Shown here in pieces: positions 28,015-35,796 of a DNA stretch of 56,768 bases (within the stretch, counting starts at the first letter, position 1; each line of letters starts with the position of its first letter). The DNA is from an uncultured Peptococcaceae bacterium (GTDB lineage: Bacteria > Bacillota > Peptococcia > Peptococcales > Peptococcaceae). Under the pieces are notes generated by a model. That model saw only the letters and a list, made by a program, of their open reading frames with translations. It was not told the DNA's origin and made no database searches. The position numbers and the translations under genes are program-made. The stretch covers positions 1 through 56,768 of the forward strand of contig CAKQDL010000006.1 in assembly GCA_934229395.1 (NCBI GenBank). Direction: 5' to 3'.

Positions 28015-28692
28015 ATGAAAAAATATTTACCCGTCTTGCGCCAAGCCGAATTTTTTCACGATTTATCCGATGCAGACATTCTCACCGTTTTGGGCTGTGT
28101 TGATGCCCAAATTTTAAAAAAACAAGCTGGTGATTATATTCTGCATGCTGGCGATACCACTGTTTATATGGGCCTCATCCTCACGGGCTCTGTGCTCATT
28201 GTTCAAGAAGACCTCTGGGGTCATCGTAACGTGATGGCCAAATCCACCGTCGGCGATTTTTTTGCAGAGCCCTTTGCCGCCACACCCAACACGCCGTTAA
28301 ACATCAACGTCATCGCTAACGAAGACTGCACACTCCTTATGCTTAACACACGCCGCCTTCTCACCGTTTGCCCATCCGCCTGTGACCACCACAATAAAAT
28401 CGTCCGCAATCTCGTTTCCGTCTTGGCCAACCGCATCCTTTTATTCAACGACAAAATAACCCACATGAGCAAGCGCACCATCCGCGAAAAATTGCTCTCC
28501 TATCTCTCTAACGAATCCATTCGTCAGGGAAGCCTTTCTTTCGACATTCCTTTCGACCGTCAGCAGCTCGCTGATTTTCTCTGTGTAGAACGTTCGGCCA
28601 TGTCAGCAGAGCTCTCCAAGCTCAAAAAAGAAGGCATCCTCGATACAAACAAAAACCATTTTATACTACACAGCGAAGCTCAAAATCTTTAG
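28015..28692 (+). CDS. Crp/Fnr family transcriptional regulator
   Basis: 225 aa. An N-terminal cyclic-nucleotide-binding-like beta-barrel (about residues 15-125, with GDYILHAGDTT and GDFFAEPF) is followed by a long dimerisation helix (about 126-155) and a winged helix-turn-helix (DRQQLADFLCVERSAMSAELSKL, about 180-203). The FNR N-terminal Cys cluster is absent, so it is not a classical oxygen-sensing FNR; a heme- or NO-linked HcpR-type function is possible. It is the only plus-strand protein gene in the conserved part of the window. AAGAAGGTG lies ahead of the ATG. Confidence 0.9.
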   Translation: MKKYLPVLRQAEFFHDLSDADILTVLGCVDAQILKKQAGDYILHAGDTTVYMGLILTGSVLIVQEDLWGHRNVMAKSTVGDFFAEPFAATPNTPLNINVIANEDCTLLMLNTRRLLTVCPSACDHHNKIVRNLVSVLANRILLFNDKITHMSKRTIREKLLSYLSNESIRQGSLSFDIPFDRQQLADFLCVERSAMSAELSKLKKEGILDTNKNHFILHSEAQNL

Positions 28693-28726
28693 CCAAAACC
28701 TGATCGTCTGGTAAGAAGCATAGGCT

Positions 28727-29323
28727 TCATTCATCCCTTAGCCACGCATCCAAAAACGCCATTTGTTTCTCTGTACGAAACCAGTGCTCGCCATCATCCA
28801 TGACACTGAGCGTGCACTTGTTTTCTTCAGCAAAACGATGCATGGTTTCATGCGTGGTAAGATGATCTTTTTCACCGTACGCTATTTTTGTGGGCACCTG
28901 CCAGCAGATTGGATGCGTTCTTGCATAGCAGAGATAGTCCCAAGAAAGGGTTTCTCCAAAGTTCGTTTTTATTTCCTTTTGTTCGCTGAGCTCCTTTTCT
29001 GTAACATTGGCCCATATCATCATATCCATAATCAATTGTTCCATATCGACAATCGGCGAAATAAACCACACACGTTCAATGGGTTTATTAGCCAAAGCAC
29101 TCATTGTAAAATAGGCCCCTATGCTGTTGGCAATCACCGAAATATTGTCGTAACTTTCCATGGTTTTATCAAAAAAAGCTACAAATTCCTCTTTTGCATC
29201 CCACGGCGTTTGTGCTCTGTAATCAAAGCCAATCACATCTGCCTCCCCAAAAATCTCTTTATAATGCGCCGCCTCAGCTGCGCTTCCTCCTTTGCCATGG
29301 ATATAAATTATCGCTTGATTCAT
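28727..29323 (-). CDS. Small alpha/beta-hydrolase
   Basis: 198 aa from the ATG at 29323, chosen over an in-frame start at 29353 because it has AAAGGA upstream and opens directly into the first strand (MNQAIIYIHGKGGS). The oxyanion HGKGGS motif is followed by a nucleophile elbow ANSIGAY, that is N-S-I-G rather than the usual G-x-S-x-G. The probable acid is in YGEKDHL and the catalytic His in DDGEHWF. The fold is secure; the substrate is not. A GXSXG-deviant elbow of this type occurs in RBBP9/YdeN-like small hydrolases. It faces the Crp/Fnr gene tail to tail. Confidence 0.8.
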   Translation of the reverse strand: MNQAIIYIHGKGGSAAEAAHYKEIFGEADVIGFDYRAQTPWDAKEEFVAFFDKTMESYDNISVIANSIGAYFTMSALANKPIERVWFISPIVDMEQLIMDMMIWANVTEKELSEQKEIKTNFGETLSWDYLCYARTHPICWQVPTKIAYGEKDHLTTHETMHRFAEENKCTLSVMDDGEHWFRTEKQMAFLDAWLRDE

Positions 29324-29351
29324 TTCGACCATTCCTTTCTTGAACCAATAC

Positions 29352-29396
29352 AAAAGCCACCGAAGGCTGCATCTGCACGCCTCGGTGGCTTTATTT
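29352..29396. terminator. Terminator after the ligA-gat-ydbC cluster (bidirectional shape)
   Basis: Stem AAAGCCACCGA (29353-29363) with TCGGTGGCTTT (29382-29392). On the minus strand it follows the YdbC stop and is followed by TTTTG. On the plus strand it is followed by ATTTTAT. Confidence 0.82.
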
Positions 29397-29614
29397 TATA
29401 GAATATCGTTAAGTGTATCTTTTAAGGCGAACAACTCTTCGTTGGACAGAGTAATACCCTTGCTCATTTTTTCGTGGCCTGGACTCCATTCACGAATGTC
29501 ATACTTTGCCGGACGATTGTTCCAGCTGATAAGATTGAGCTCCTTCGTCCAACCCTTCGCACTGGTAGATAATACAGCAACAGTTTTTTCAATATTGTAA
29601 ACCAACTCTGCCAT
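29396..29614 (-). CDS. YdbC-like PC4-fold ssDNA/nucleic-acid binding protein
   Basis: 72 aa, close to the known size of Lactococcus YdbC. KYDIREWSPGHEKMSKGITLSNEEL is the conserved region of this bacterial PC4 (p15) group. These proteins bind single-stranded DNA as dimers; a role in replication or transcription is inferred. It is 12 nt after gatB and the last gene of its cluster. Confidence 0.85.
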   Translation of the reverse strand: MAELVYNIEKTVAVLSTSAKGWTKELNLISWNNRPAKYDIREWSPGHEKMSKGITLSNEELFALKDTLNDIL

Positions 29615-29626
29615 ATTGTGTCTCCT

Positions 29627-31069
29627 TTACGCTTGATCGAGAAGCTTTACAATCACTTCGTTAACAACAGCCGGATTTGCTTGACCCTTGGTGGCTTTCA
29701 TCACTTGGCCTACAAAGAAGCCGAGGGCTTTTTTCTTGCCAGCCTTATAGTCAGCAACGGATTTAGGGTTGTTGTCGATGATTTCTTGAATCATTGGCTC
29801 AAGAGAGCTGGTGTCGGAAATTTGTTGTAAGCCTTCTTCTTTAACAATTTCGCTAGGATCTTTGTTTTCGTCAAAGGCCTTCATAAATACATCCTTCGCA
29901 ATCTTGGTGCTGATATCCCCAGATTTGATAAGCTTGAGGAGGTCTGCAAGGTATTCCGGCTTAAAACCACTTTCTGCCAAGGTCTTGCCGCTGGCATTGA
30001 GCTTAGCCATCACGTCACCAATAAGCCAGTTCACAATCATTTGTGGTTCATTGATGAGCGCCTTTGTGGCGTCGTAGAATTCTGCCATGGCAATATCGCT
30101 TGTGATGATGGCCGCTTCCTTTGCACCAATACCGTCTTCTACAAGACGTGCGCGGCGTGCACGTGGCATTTCTGGAAGGGCCTCTCTCATGCCTTCAATC
30201 CATTCATCTGTGAGAACGATTGGTGGTAGGTCTGGTTCTGGGAAGTAACGATATTCATCAGCTTCTTCCTTGCTTCTGAGTGAAAAGGTCATGCCTTGAG
30301 CATCGTCCCATGTTCTGGTTTCAAGCTTTACGCGTTCGCCATCTTCCAAGAGATCGGTTTGGCGTTCAATTTCATATTCAATGGCACGTTCAACAGCGCG
30401 GAAGGAGTTGAGGTTTTTGATTTCTGCGCGGGTGCCGAATTTTTCTTCGCCTACAGGACGCAAGGAAATATTGACGTCGCAACGTAAGGAGCCTTCTTCC
30501 ATCTTGGCATCAGACACGCCTGTATAAACGATGATGGCGCGAAGCTCTTCCAAGTAAGCGCGCGCATCAGCCGCGCTTCTCATATCTGGTTCACTTACAA
30601 TTTCAATAAGTGGCACACCTGCACGGTTGTAGTCTGCCAAAGAAGAGTTGGATGTGGTAATGGTAGCCCCTTGGTGTATGAGCTTACCTGCGTCTTCTTC
30701 CATGTGAATACGTGTTAGGCCAATTTTCTTTTCTACGCCTTCAGAGGTGATATCAATATAGCCGTGCTCAGCAATTGGAAGGTCAAATTGAGAAATTTGG
30801 TAAGCTTTGGTAAGGTCTGGATAAAAATAGTTCTTTCTATCGAACTTGCTAAACTTTGCAATTTCGCAATGGGTAGCCAAGCCAGCCTTTACAGCGTATT
30901 CCAATACCTTTTTGTTGAGCACTGGAAGGGTACCAGGAAGGCCCAAGCATACTGGGCAAACATGGGTGTTTGGCGCACCGCCAAATTCGGTGGAGCAGTT
31001 GCAAAAAATCTTTGTTGCGGTTTTTAATTCAACATGGACTTCAAGCCCAATGACTGGTTCGTATCTCAT
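29627..31069 (-). CDS. gatB: Aspartyl/glutamyl-tRNA(Asn/Gln) amidotransferase subunit B
   Basis: 480 aa. The N-terminus EPVIGLEVHVELKTATKIFC (about residues 4-23) is the GatB signature, with CVCPVCLGLPG supplying zinc-binding Cys residues. The C-terminal YqeY-like tail (about 330-480) binds tRNA. GatB phosphorylates and amidates mischarged Glu-tRNA(Gln) or Asp-tRNA(Asn), using ammonia made by GatA. AAGGAGG sits ahead of the start, and the order gatC-gatA-gatB is standard. Confidence 0.97.
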   Translation of the reverse strand: MRYEPVIGLEVHVELKTATKIFCNCSTEFGGAPNTHVCPVCLGLPGTLPVLNKKVLEYAVKAGLATHCEIAKFSKFDRKNYFYPDLTKAYQISQFDLPIAEHGYIDITSEGVEKKIGLTRIHMEEDAGKLIHQGATITTSNSSLADYNRAGVPLIEIVSEPDMRSAADARAYLEELRAIIVYTGVSDAKMEEGSLRCDVNISLRPVGEEKFGTRAEIKNLNSFRAVERAIEYEIERQTDLLEDGERVKLETRTWDDAQGMTFSLRSKEEADEYRYFPEPDLPPIVLTDEWIEGMREALPEMPRARRARLVEDGIGAKEAAIITSDIAMAEFYDATKALINEPQMIVNWLIGDVMAKLNASGKTLAESGFKPEYLADLLKLIKSGDISTKIAKDVFMKAFDENKDPSEIVKEEGLQQISDTSSLEPMIQEIIDNNPKSVADYKAGKKKALGFFVGQVMKATKGQANPAVVNEVIVKLLDQA

Positions 31070-31079
31070 TTTTACCTCC

Positions 31080-32510
31080 TTACGCTTCTACGCTCTGTTC
31101 AATTTCATAAGCCACTTGAAGCAAGAAAGCTTCATCAAACGGCTTGCCGATGAGCTGAATGCCAATTGGCATATCGTTTTCATCCTTGCCAGATGGCACA
31201 GAAATAGCTGGAAGCCCTGCAAGGTTACTGGTAACTGTGCAAATGTCTTGCTTATAGGTGGTAACAGCATCGTATTCCACGCCAATTTTTGGTGCGGTCA
31301 CTACAGAGGCCGGTGTGAGCAAGCAATCGTAGGTTTTAAAAGCGTTTTCAAAGTCGTTTTTGATGAGGTGACGCACCTTAAGCGCCTTGAGATAGAAGGC
31401 ATCATAGTAACCAGCGCTGAGCGCATAGGTGCCAAGCATGATTCTACGCTTGACTTCATCGCCAAAGCCCTTTTCGCGGGTTTCCTTAAACATGGTAATC
31501 ATATCATCCGCTTGTTCACGAAGGCCATAGCGCACCCCGTCGTAGCGTGCAAGGTTGGAGCTTGCTTCTGCTGGCGCAATGAGATAATACGCTGGGATGG
31601 CGTAATTGGTGGTAGGGAGAGAGCATTCTTCTACAATAGCCCCCTTTTCTTCTAAAAGGTTACGCACTTTTTGAAGCTCTTCTTTAATCGCTGGAGCCAC
31701 ACCTTCACCAATATATTCCTTAGGTAGGCCAATCTTTACACCCTTGATGTCATTGCCAATTTTTGCGAGATAATCCTCGTGTGCCACATTGGCAGAAGTA
31801 GAATCGCGGTGATCGTAGCCTGCGATGGCGTTCATAACGATACCAGCATCGCGCACATCGTTAACGAGTGGCCCAATTTGGTCGAGAGAGGATGCAAAAG
31901 CGATAAGGCCATAACGGGACACGCTACCATAGGTTGGCTTAAGGCCTACAATGCCACAAAAAGCCGCTGGTTGGCGAATAGAGCCACCCGTATCGCTACC
32001 GAGGGCATAGCAAGCTTCACCATCGGCAACAGCAGCAGCAGAGCCACCGCTAGAACCGCCAGGTACGCATTCTGTGTTTACTGGGTTTTGAGTAGCATCA
32101 AAATAAGAAGTTTCAGTGGTAGACCCCATGGCAAATTCATCCATGTTGGTTTTACCAAGGATGATGGCACCAGCTGCTTCAAGCTTTTCTACAACACAAG
32201 CGTTGTATTGTGGAATGAAATTTTCTAGCATATGGGATGCACAGGTGGTGCGCAAACCTTCGGTGCAAATGTTATCCTTCACAGCTACAGGAATACCTTC
32301 AAGCATACCGATGGTTTCACCATTAGCAAGCTTTGCATCAACTGCGTCGGCTTTAGCAAGAGCGGCTTCTTTGTTTAAGGTAATGTAGGCATTAATGGCA
32401 GCGTTTTTTTCGATTTGGGCAAAATAGTCTTCGGTTAAAGCGCGCGCAGTGGTTTCTTTGTTTACGAGTGCATCATGCAATGCATGAATGGTTGTATGAC
32501 GTTGTGACAT
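31080..32510 (-). CDS. gatA: Aspartyl/glutamyl-tRNA(Asn/Gln) amidotransferase subunit A
   Basis: 476 aa amidase-signature enzyme that releases ammonia from glutamine. The Ser-cisSer-Lys triad is visible in VAVKDNICTEG (Lys about 76), GGSSGGSAAAVADG and GSDTGGSIRQPAAFCG. The presence of GatCAB implies an indirect route to Gln-tRNA or Asn-tRNA. It lies 12 nt after gatC and 10 nt before gatB. Confidence 0.97.
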   Translation of the reverse strand: MSQRHTTIHALHDALVNKETTARALTEDYFAQIEKNAAINAYITLNKEAALAKADAVDAKLANGETIGMLEGIPVAVKDNICTEGLRTTCASHMLENFIPQYNACVVEKLEAAGAIILGKTNMDEFAMGSTTETSYFDATQNPVNTECVPGGSSGGSAAAVADGEACYALGSDTGGSIRQPAAFCGIVGLKPTYGSVSRYGLIAFASSLDQIGPLVNDVRDAGIVMNAIAGYDHRDSTSANVAHEDYLAKIGNDIKGVKIGLPKEYIGEGVAPAIKEELQKVRNLLEEKGAIVEECSLPTTNYAIPAYYLIAPAEASSNLARYDGVRYGLREQADDMITMFKETREKGFGDEVKRRIMLGTYALSAGYYDAFYLKALKVRHLIKNDFENAFKTYDCLLTPASVVTAPKIGVEYDAVTTYKQDICTVTSNLAGLPAISVPSGKDENDMPIGIQLIGKPFDEAFLLQVAYEIEQSVEA

Positions 32511-32522
32511 TTCTTCGCTCCT

Positions 32523-32804
32523 TTACACAATCTTAGGTACTTGGAACATATCTTCAGCCTGAGCTGGTGCGTTTTGGAGCACCTTTTCAACACCCATGCC
32601 TTCTTGAACCACATCTTCACGGAACACGTTTTGAATGTCCATGACGTGATTTTGTGGTGTTACGTCGGTGGTGTCGATTTCACTTAAGCTATCCATCATA
32701 CCAATGATAGATTCGAGCTGCTTGTGTTGCTCTTGCAATTCTTCTTCGGTAAATTGAAGGCGGCTCAAATGAGCAACGCGTTCAACGGCTTCTAATGTTA
32801 ACAT
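32523..32804 (-). CDS. gatC: Aspartyl/glutamyl-tRNA(Asn/Gln) amidotransferase subunit C
   Basis: 93 aa, normal. VERVAHLSRLQFTEEEL at the N-terminus is the GatC signature, and the C-terminus has the usual NVFREDVV segment. GatC wraps around GatA and helps its folding. Its ATG has AAGGAG upstream, next to the ligA stop. Confidence 0.95.
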   Translation of the reverse strand: MLTLEAVERVAHLSRLQFTEEELQEQHKQLESIIGMMDSLSEIDTTDVTPQNHVMDIQNVFREDVVQEGMGVEKVLQNAPAQAEDMFQVPKIV

Positions 32805-32805
32805 A

Positions 32806-34806
32806 TTATTCTCCTTCCAATAGCTCTAAAAGCTCTGTTTCACTTAATATCTGAATACCAAGATCCTTGGCTTTGTCATATTTTGAACCTGGACTATCCC
32901 CTGCAACAAGATAAGACGTTTTCTTGCTCACGCTTCCCGTCACCTTTCCGCCACGCGCAACAATCATGGCCTTCGCCTTGTCACGCGCATAATGTTCTAA
33001 GGTGCCTGTTAGCACAAAAGTTTTGCCCTCTAAGGTTTGTGGCGCATTTTCCTTTTCTTCCGCTTCAAGCGTTAAGCCACACGAAAACAAAAGTCGCAGC
33101 TGCTCCATATTACGTTCATTACCAAAAAAAGCAACAATTTCATTGGCAATATTTGTGCCAATTTGGTCAATCTGCTCGAGCTCCGCCACCGTCGCCTTTT
33201 CTAAGGCGTCAATAGAGGCAAAATGCTTTTCTAGAATGCGGCTTGTTTCAAGCCCCACCATAGGAATCCCCAAACCGTAAATGAAGCGGTATAAGCGCAC
33301 CTTTTTTGTGGATGCAATGGCATCAATAAGGTTTTGCGCCGACTTATCTGCAAAGCGTTCCAGCCTCAGAAGGACATCCTTATCAAGCTTGTATAAGTCC
33401 GGAAGCTCTTTAACAAGCCCTTCAGTAAAAAGCTGGTTCACAATTTCCGGCCCCATGCCTGTAATATCCATTGCATTCTTGCTTGCATAGTGAACAATGC
33501 GCGCTCTTACCTGTGCCGGACAGGCCATCGCATTAAGACAACGCACCGCTGCCTCGCCTTCCACTTGAACAAGTGCACTTCCACACTCAGGGCATACACT
33601 CGGAAATACATAGCCGCTCGTGTGCTCAGGGCGTTCTTCTATCACCACATGATCAATTTCTGGAATCACATCGCCAGCCTTTTGAATAATAACGGTATCA
33701 CCAATGCGGATGTCCTTTTCTTCAATGTAGGCTTTGTTATGAAGGGTAGCGCGTCTAATGGTGGACCCAGCCACCACTACCGCCTCTAGTTCCGCTACCG
33801 GCGTAGCCACACCCGTACGACCAATTTGTAAGGTAATATCATTGACCTTTGTTTTTTGTTGTTCGGGTGCAAATTTATAGGCAATGGCCCATCGAGGGGA
33901 TTTGGCGCGAGAGCCTAGCTTTTTTTGCAAGGCAAGGTCATTAAGCTTAACTACCATACCATCTATTTCATAAGGCAGGCTTGGCCTTTTTTCTTGCCAT
34001 TCCATGCAATAGGCATAGGCATCTTCAATGGAATCAAAAAGCGCATTGTCAATGGCTGTAAACCCTTGCGCCTTTGAAAAAGCAATGGCCTCCTCTTGTG
34101 TTGCAAGTCCACACGCCTCATCGTTTAATACTGTATAAAAAATACCACCCAGCTTTCTGGTCGCCGTAACCGACGAATCCAGCTGACGCAAGGACCCTGC
34201 CGCGGCATTTCTTGGATTGGCAAAAAGAGGCTCACCCAAGGCATCTCGCTTGCTGTTGAGGCCTTCGAAGGCCGACTTGCTCATATAAATCTCGCCACGA
34301 AGGGACACATCGCCCTCCTTGTATGGTATCACCAAGGGAATGCTACGAATGGTTTTAACGTTGGCCGTTACATCCTCACCCGTGTTTCCATCTCCACGTG
34401 TTACCGCATGAGCCAATTGCCCATTGTGATAATAGAGCGCGATGGACAAGCCATCTATTTTAAACTCAACAGAATACTTTACGCGAGAAGCTGGCACTTC
34501 TTTGCGCAAGCTTGTATCAAAGGCTTTGAGATCTTCTAAAGAAAATGCATTGGCCAGGCTTTGTAGAGGTAGCGGATGATCAAAGGTTTCAAACCCCGCC
34601 AGCACAGCGCCGCCAACGCGCATTGTCGGTGAATCTGGGGCAATATCCTCTGGATGTGCCGCTTCAAACGCCTGAAGCGCTCTATACAGCTCATCATACC
34701 TAGCATCGCTCAGCTCTGGATTATCCAAAACATAGTAAAGATACTCATGATGTGCCACCTCATCTCTGAGCTTGCGGTAAATTTCTTTCTCCTCGTGGGT
34801 CAACAT
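32806..34806 (-). CDS. ligA: NAD+-dependent DNA ligase LigA
   Basis: 666 aa from the ATG at 34806; GGGAGGG lies 8 nt before it, so this start is preferred to 34830. The NAD-binding Ia domain is followed by the adenylation Lys in EFKIDGLSIALYY (KxDG, about residue 115). The zinc finger is CPECG...CLNAMACPAQ. Helix-hairpin-helix repeats follow, and a C-terminal BRCT domain (KTFVLTGTLEHYARDKAK, about 585-660). It seals nicks in replication and repair. It heads the ligA-gatC-gatA-gatB-ydbC cluster. Confidence 0.97.
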   Translation of the reverse strand: MLTHEEKEIYRKLRDEVAHHEYLYYVLDNPELSDARYDELYRALQAFEAAHPEDIAPDSPTMRVGGAVLAGFETFDHPLPLQSLANAFSLEDLKAFDTSLRKEVPASRVKYSVEFKIDGLSIALYYHNGQLAHAVTRGDGNTGEDVTANVKTIRSIPLVIPYKEGDVSLRGEIYMSKSAFEGLNSKRDALGEPLFANPRNAAAGSLRQLDSSVTATRKLGGIFYTVLNDEACGLATQEEAIAFSKAQGFTAIDNALFDSIEDAYAYCMEWQEKRPSLPYEIDGMVVKLNDLALQKKLGSRAKSPRWAIAYKFAPEQQKTKVNDITLQIGRTGVATPVAELEAVVVAGSTIRRATLHNKAYIEEKDIRIGDTVIIQKAGDVIPEIDHVVIEERPEHTSGYVFPSVCPECGSALVQVEGEAAVRCLNAMACPAQVRARIVHYASKNAMDITGMGPEIVNQLFTEGLVKELPDLYKLDKDVLLRLERFADKSAQNLIDAIASTKKVRLYRFIYGLGIPMVGLETSRILEKHFASIDALEKATVAELEQIDQIGTNIANEIVAFFGNERNMEQLRLLFSCGLTLEAEEKENAPQTLEGKTFVLTGTLEHYARDKAKAMIVARGGKVTGSVSKKTSYLVAGDSPGSKYDKAKDLGIQILSETELLELLEGE

Positions 34807-34839
34807 CCATTCGCCCTCCCTTACAAACATTTACCATTC

Positions 34840-34869
34840 ATTATAACGGAACTGCTCATCTTTTATCAA
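34840..34869 (-). promoter_or_regulatory. Candidate promoter of the ligA-gat cluster
   Basis: TTGATA (34864-34869, minus strand), 18-nt spacer, TATAAT (34840-34845). It lies 34 nt upstream of the ligA ATG. Confidence 0.72.
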
Positions 34870-34902
34870 TGGGTTATGGCCAAAATGCTTTCAATTGCAA
34901 AC

Positions 34903-34934
34903 AAAAAAACGGATGACGCCGAAGCATCATCCGT
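34903..34934 (-). terminator. Terminator of rplS
   Basis: Minus-strand hairpin ACGGATGATGC-TTCG-GCGTCATCCGT followed by seven T residues. It has a stable UUCG loop and starts just past the rplS stop. Confidence 0.95.
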
Positions 34935-34941
34935 AAGTTTC

Positions 34942-35289
34942 TTAGCGATGGATTTCTTTGATACGTGCAGCCTTACCAAAACGGTCGCGCATGTAGTAAA
35001 GTTTAGCTCTGCGAACTTTACCTTGACGAACGAGCTTGATAGAAGCAACACGTGGGGAATGGATTGGGAAAATTCTTTCGGTGGTAACGCCATAAGCGGT
35101 ACGACGAACAGTGAAGGTTTCGGTAAGACCTTGGCCAACACGCTTGATTACAACACCTTCGTAAGCCTGAAGACGTTCTCTGTTACCTTCGACAACCTTT
35201 ACTTCGATGTGAACGGTATCACCGGGACGAAAATCAGGTACATCAGTCTTTAATTGAGCTTGTTCAATTTGCTTAATAATGTTGTTCAT
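34942..35289 (-). CDS. rplS: 50S ribosomal protein bL19
   Basis: 115 aa, normal for L19. The conserved FRPGDTVHIEVKVVEGNRER, LQAYEGVVIKR and FPIHSPRVASIKLVRQGKVR stretches are all present. L19 sits at the 30S-50S interface. It is a single-gene unit with its own terminator, downstream of a tRNA operon. trmD and rimM, frequent partners, are not adjacent here. Confidence 0.98.
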   Translation of the reverse strand: MNNIIKQIEQAQLKTDVPDFRPGDTVHIEVKVVEGNRERLQAYEGVVIKRVGQGLTETFTVRRTAYGVTTERIFPIHSPRVASIKLVRQGKVRRAKLYYMRDRFGKAARIKEIHR

Positions 35290-35375
35290 AATAGAACTCC
35301 TTTCATCTGTTCAGACGTTCATAACTGCCCCTTTGACAGACATCGGACCATCTTGATTTTATTTGGCTTTTGCCA

Positions 35376-35404
35376 TTAAAAAAGACATTGCACAAGCAAT
35401 GTCT
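35376..35404 (-). terminator. Terminator of the tRNA operon
   Basis: AGACATTGC...GCAATGTCT stem (35383-35391 with 35396-35404). On the minus strand it is followed by T6. It begins three bases after the tRNA-Asp 3' end, and rplS lies downstream. Confidence 0.9.
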
Positions 35405-35406
35405 AA

Positions 35407-35480
35407 CGACGCAGATGGGTCTCGAACCCACGACCTCCAGCGTGACAGGCTGGCGCTCTAACCAACTGAGCTACTGCGCC
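35407..35480 (-). tRNA. tRNA-Asp (anticodon GTC)
   Basis: The acceptor GGCGCAG pairs with CTGCGTC (one G-U). The anticodon arm is CCAGC-CTGTCAC-GCTGG, and the T-arm has GGTTCGAGACC. Discriminator G73. The 3' CCA is not encoded, so the cca gene at 40449-41798 is needed for it. Confidence 0.95.
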
Positions 35481-35482
35481 AA

Positions 35483-35555
35483 TGGATGATGACGGGCTCG
35501 AACCGCCGACCCTCTGCTTGTAAGGCAGACGCTCTCCCAACTGAGCTAATCATCC
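35483..35555 (-). tRNA. tRNA-Val (anticodon TAC)
   Basis: The acceptor GGATGAT pairs with ATCATCC. The anticodon arm is CTGC-CTTACAA-GCAG. The D-arm is normal (AGCTCAGTTGGGAGAGC). Discriminator A; no encoded CCA. This is the kind of tRNA sensed by the valS T-box 8 kb away. Confidence 0.95.
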
Positions 35556-35582
35556 ATGGATGCTTTACAATATGAAATTGTA

Positions 35583-35658
35583 ATGACCAGTACGGGATTC
35601 GAACCCGTGAATGTCAGCGTGAAAGGCTGATGAGTTAAGCCGCTTCTCCAACTGGCCA
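35583..35658 (-). tRNA. tRNA-Glu (anticodon TTC)
   Basis: The acceptor TGGCCAG pairs with CTGGTCA (one G-U). The anticodon arm is TCAGC-CTTTCAC-GCTGA, and the T-arm has CGGGTTCGAATCCCG. CCA is not encoded. It is the first gene of the three-tRNA operon. The exact end base is less certain than for its neighbours. Confidence 0.92.
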
Positions 35659-35668
35659 TTTGGCTTTC

Positions 35669-35685
35669 GGTCACTTCCCGTGACC
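35669..35685 (-). other. Leader hairpin before tRNA-Glu
   Basis: A perfect hairpin GGTCAC-TTCCC-GTGACC lies between the -10 element and the first tRNA, within the untranslated leader. It might guide processing; no function is proven. Confidence 0.4.
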
Positions 35686-35694
35686 ACGAATGAT

Positions 35695-35723
35695 ATTTTA
35701 CCTCACGGTACAGTTTCTGTCAA
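35695..35723 (-). promoter_or_regulatory. Promoter of the tRNA Glu-Val-Asp operon
   Basis: TTGACA (35718-35723, minus strand), exactly 17-nt spacer, TAAAAT (35695-35700). This is a near-consensus promoter 37 nt upstream of tRNA-Glu, as expected for a stable RNA operon. Confidence 0.85.
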
Positions 35724-35749
35724 CACTATTTTTAAAGTTTTTTGTTTTT

Positions 35750-35791
35750 TTATAAAAAAACTGTGTAAGCCGTTTTTGGCCTACACAGTTT
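35750..35791 (-). terminator. Terminator of the 298-aa gene
   Basis: AAACTGTGTA...TACACAGTTT stem (35758-35767 with 35782-35791). On the minus strand it runs into TTTTTTT. It starts 6 nt past the stop codon. Confidence 0.88.
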
Positions 35792-35796
35792 ACTTC

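Noticed and set aside
35290..35375. An L19-type leader regulator upstream of rplS
   Set aside because: The 86-nt space has short complementary bits, but I could not define a convincing conserved structure; a covariance-model search would be needed.
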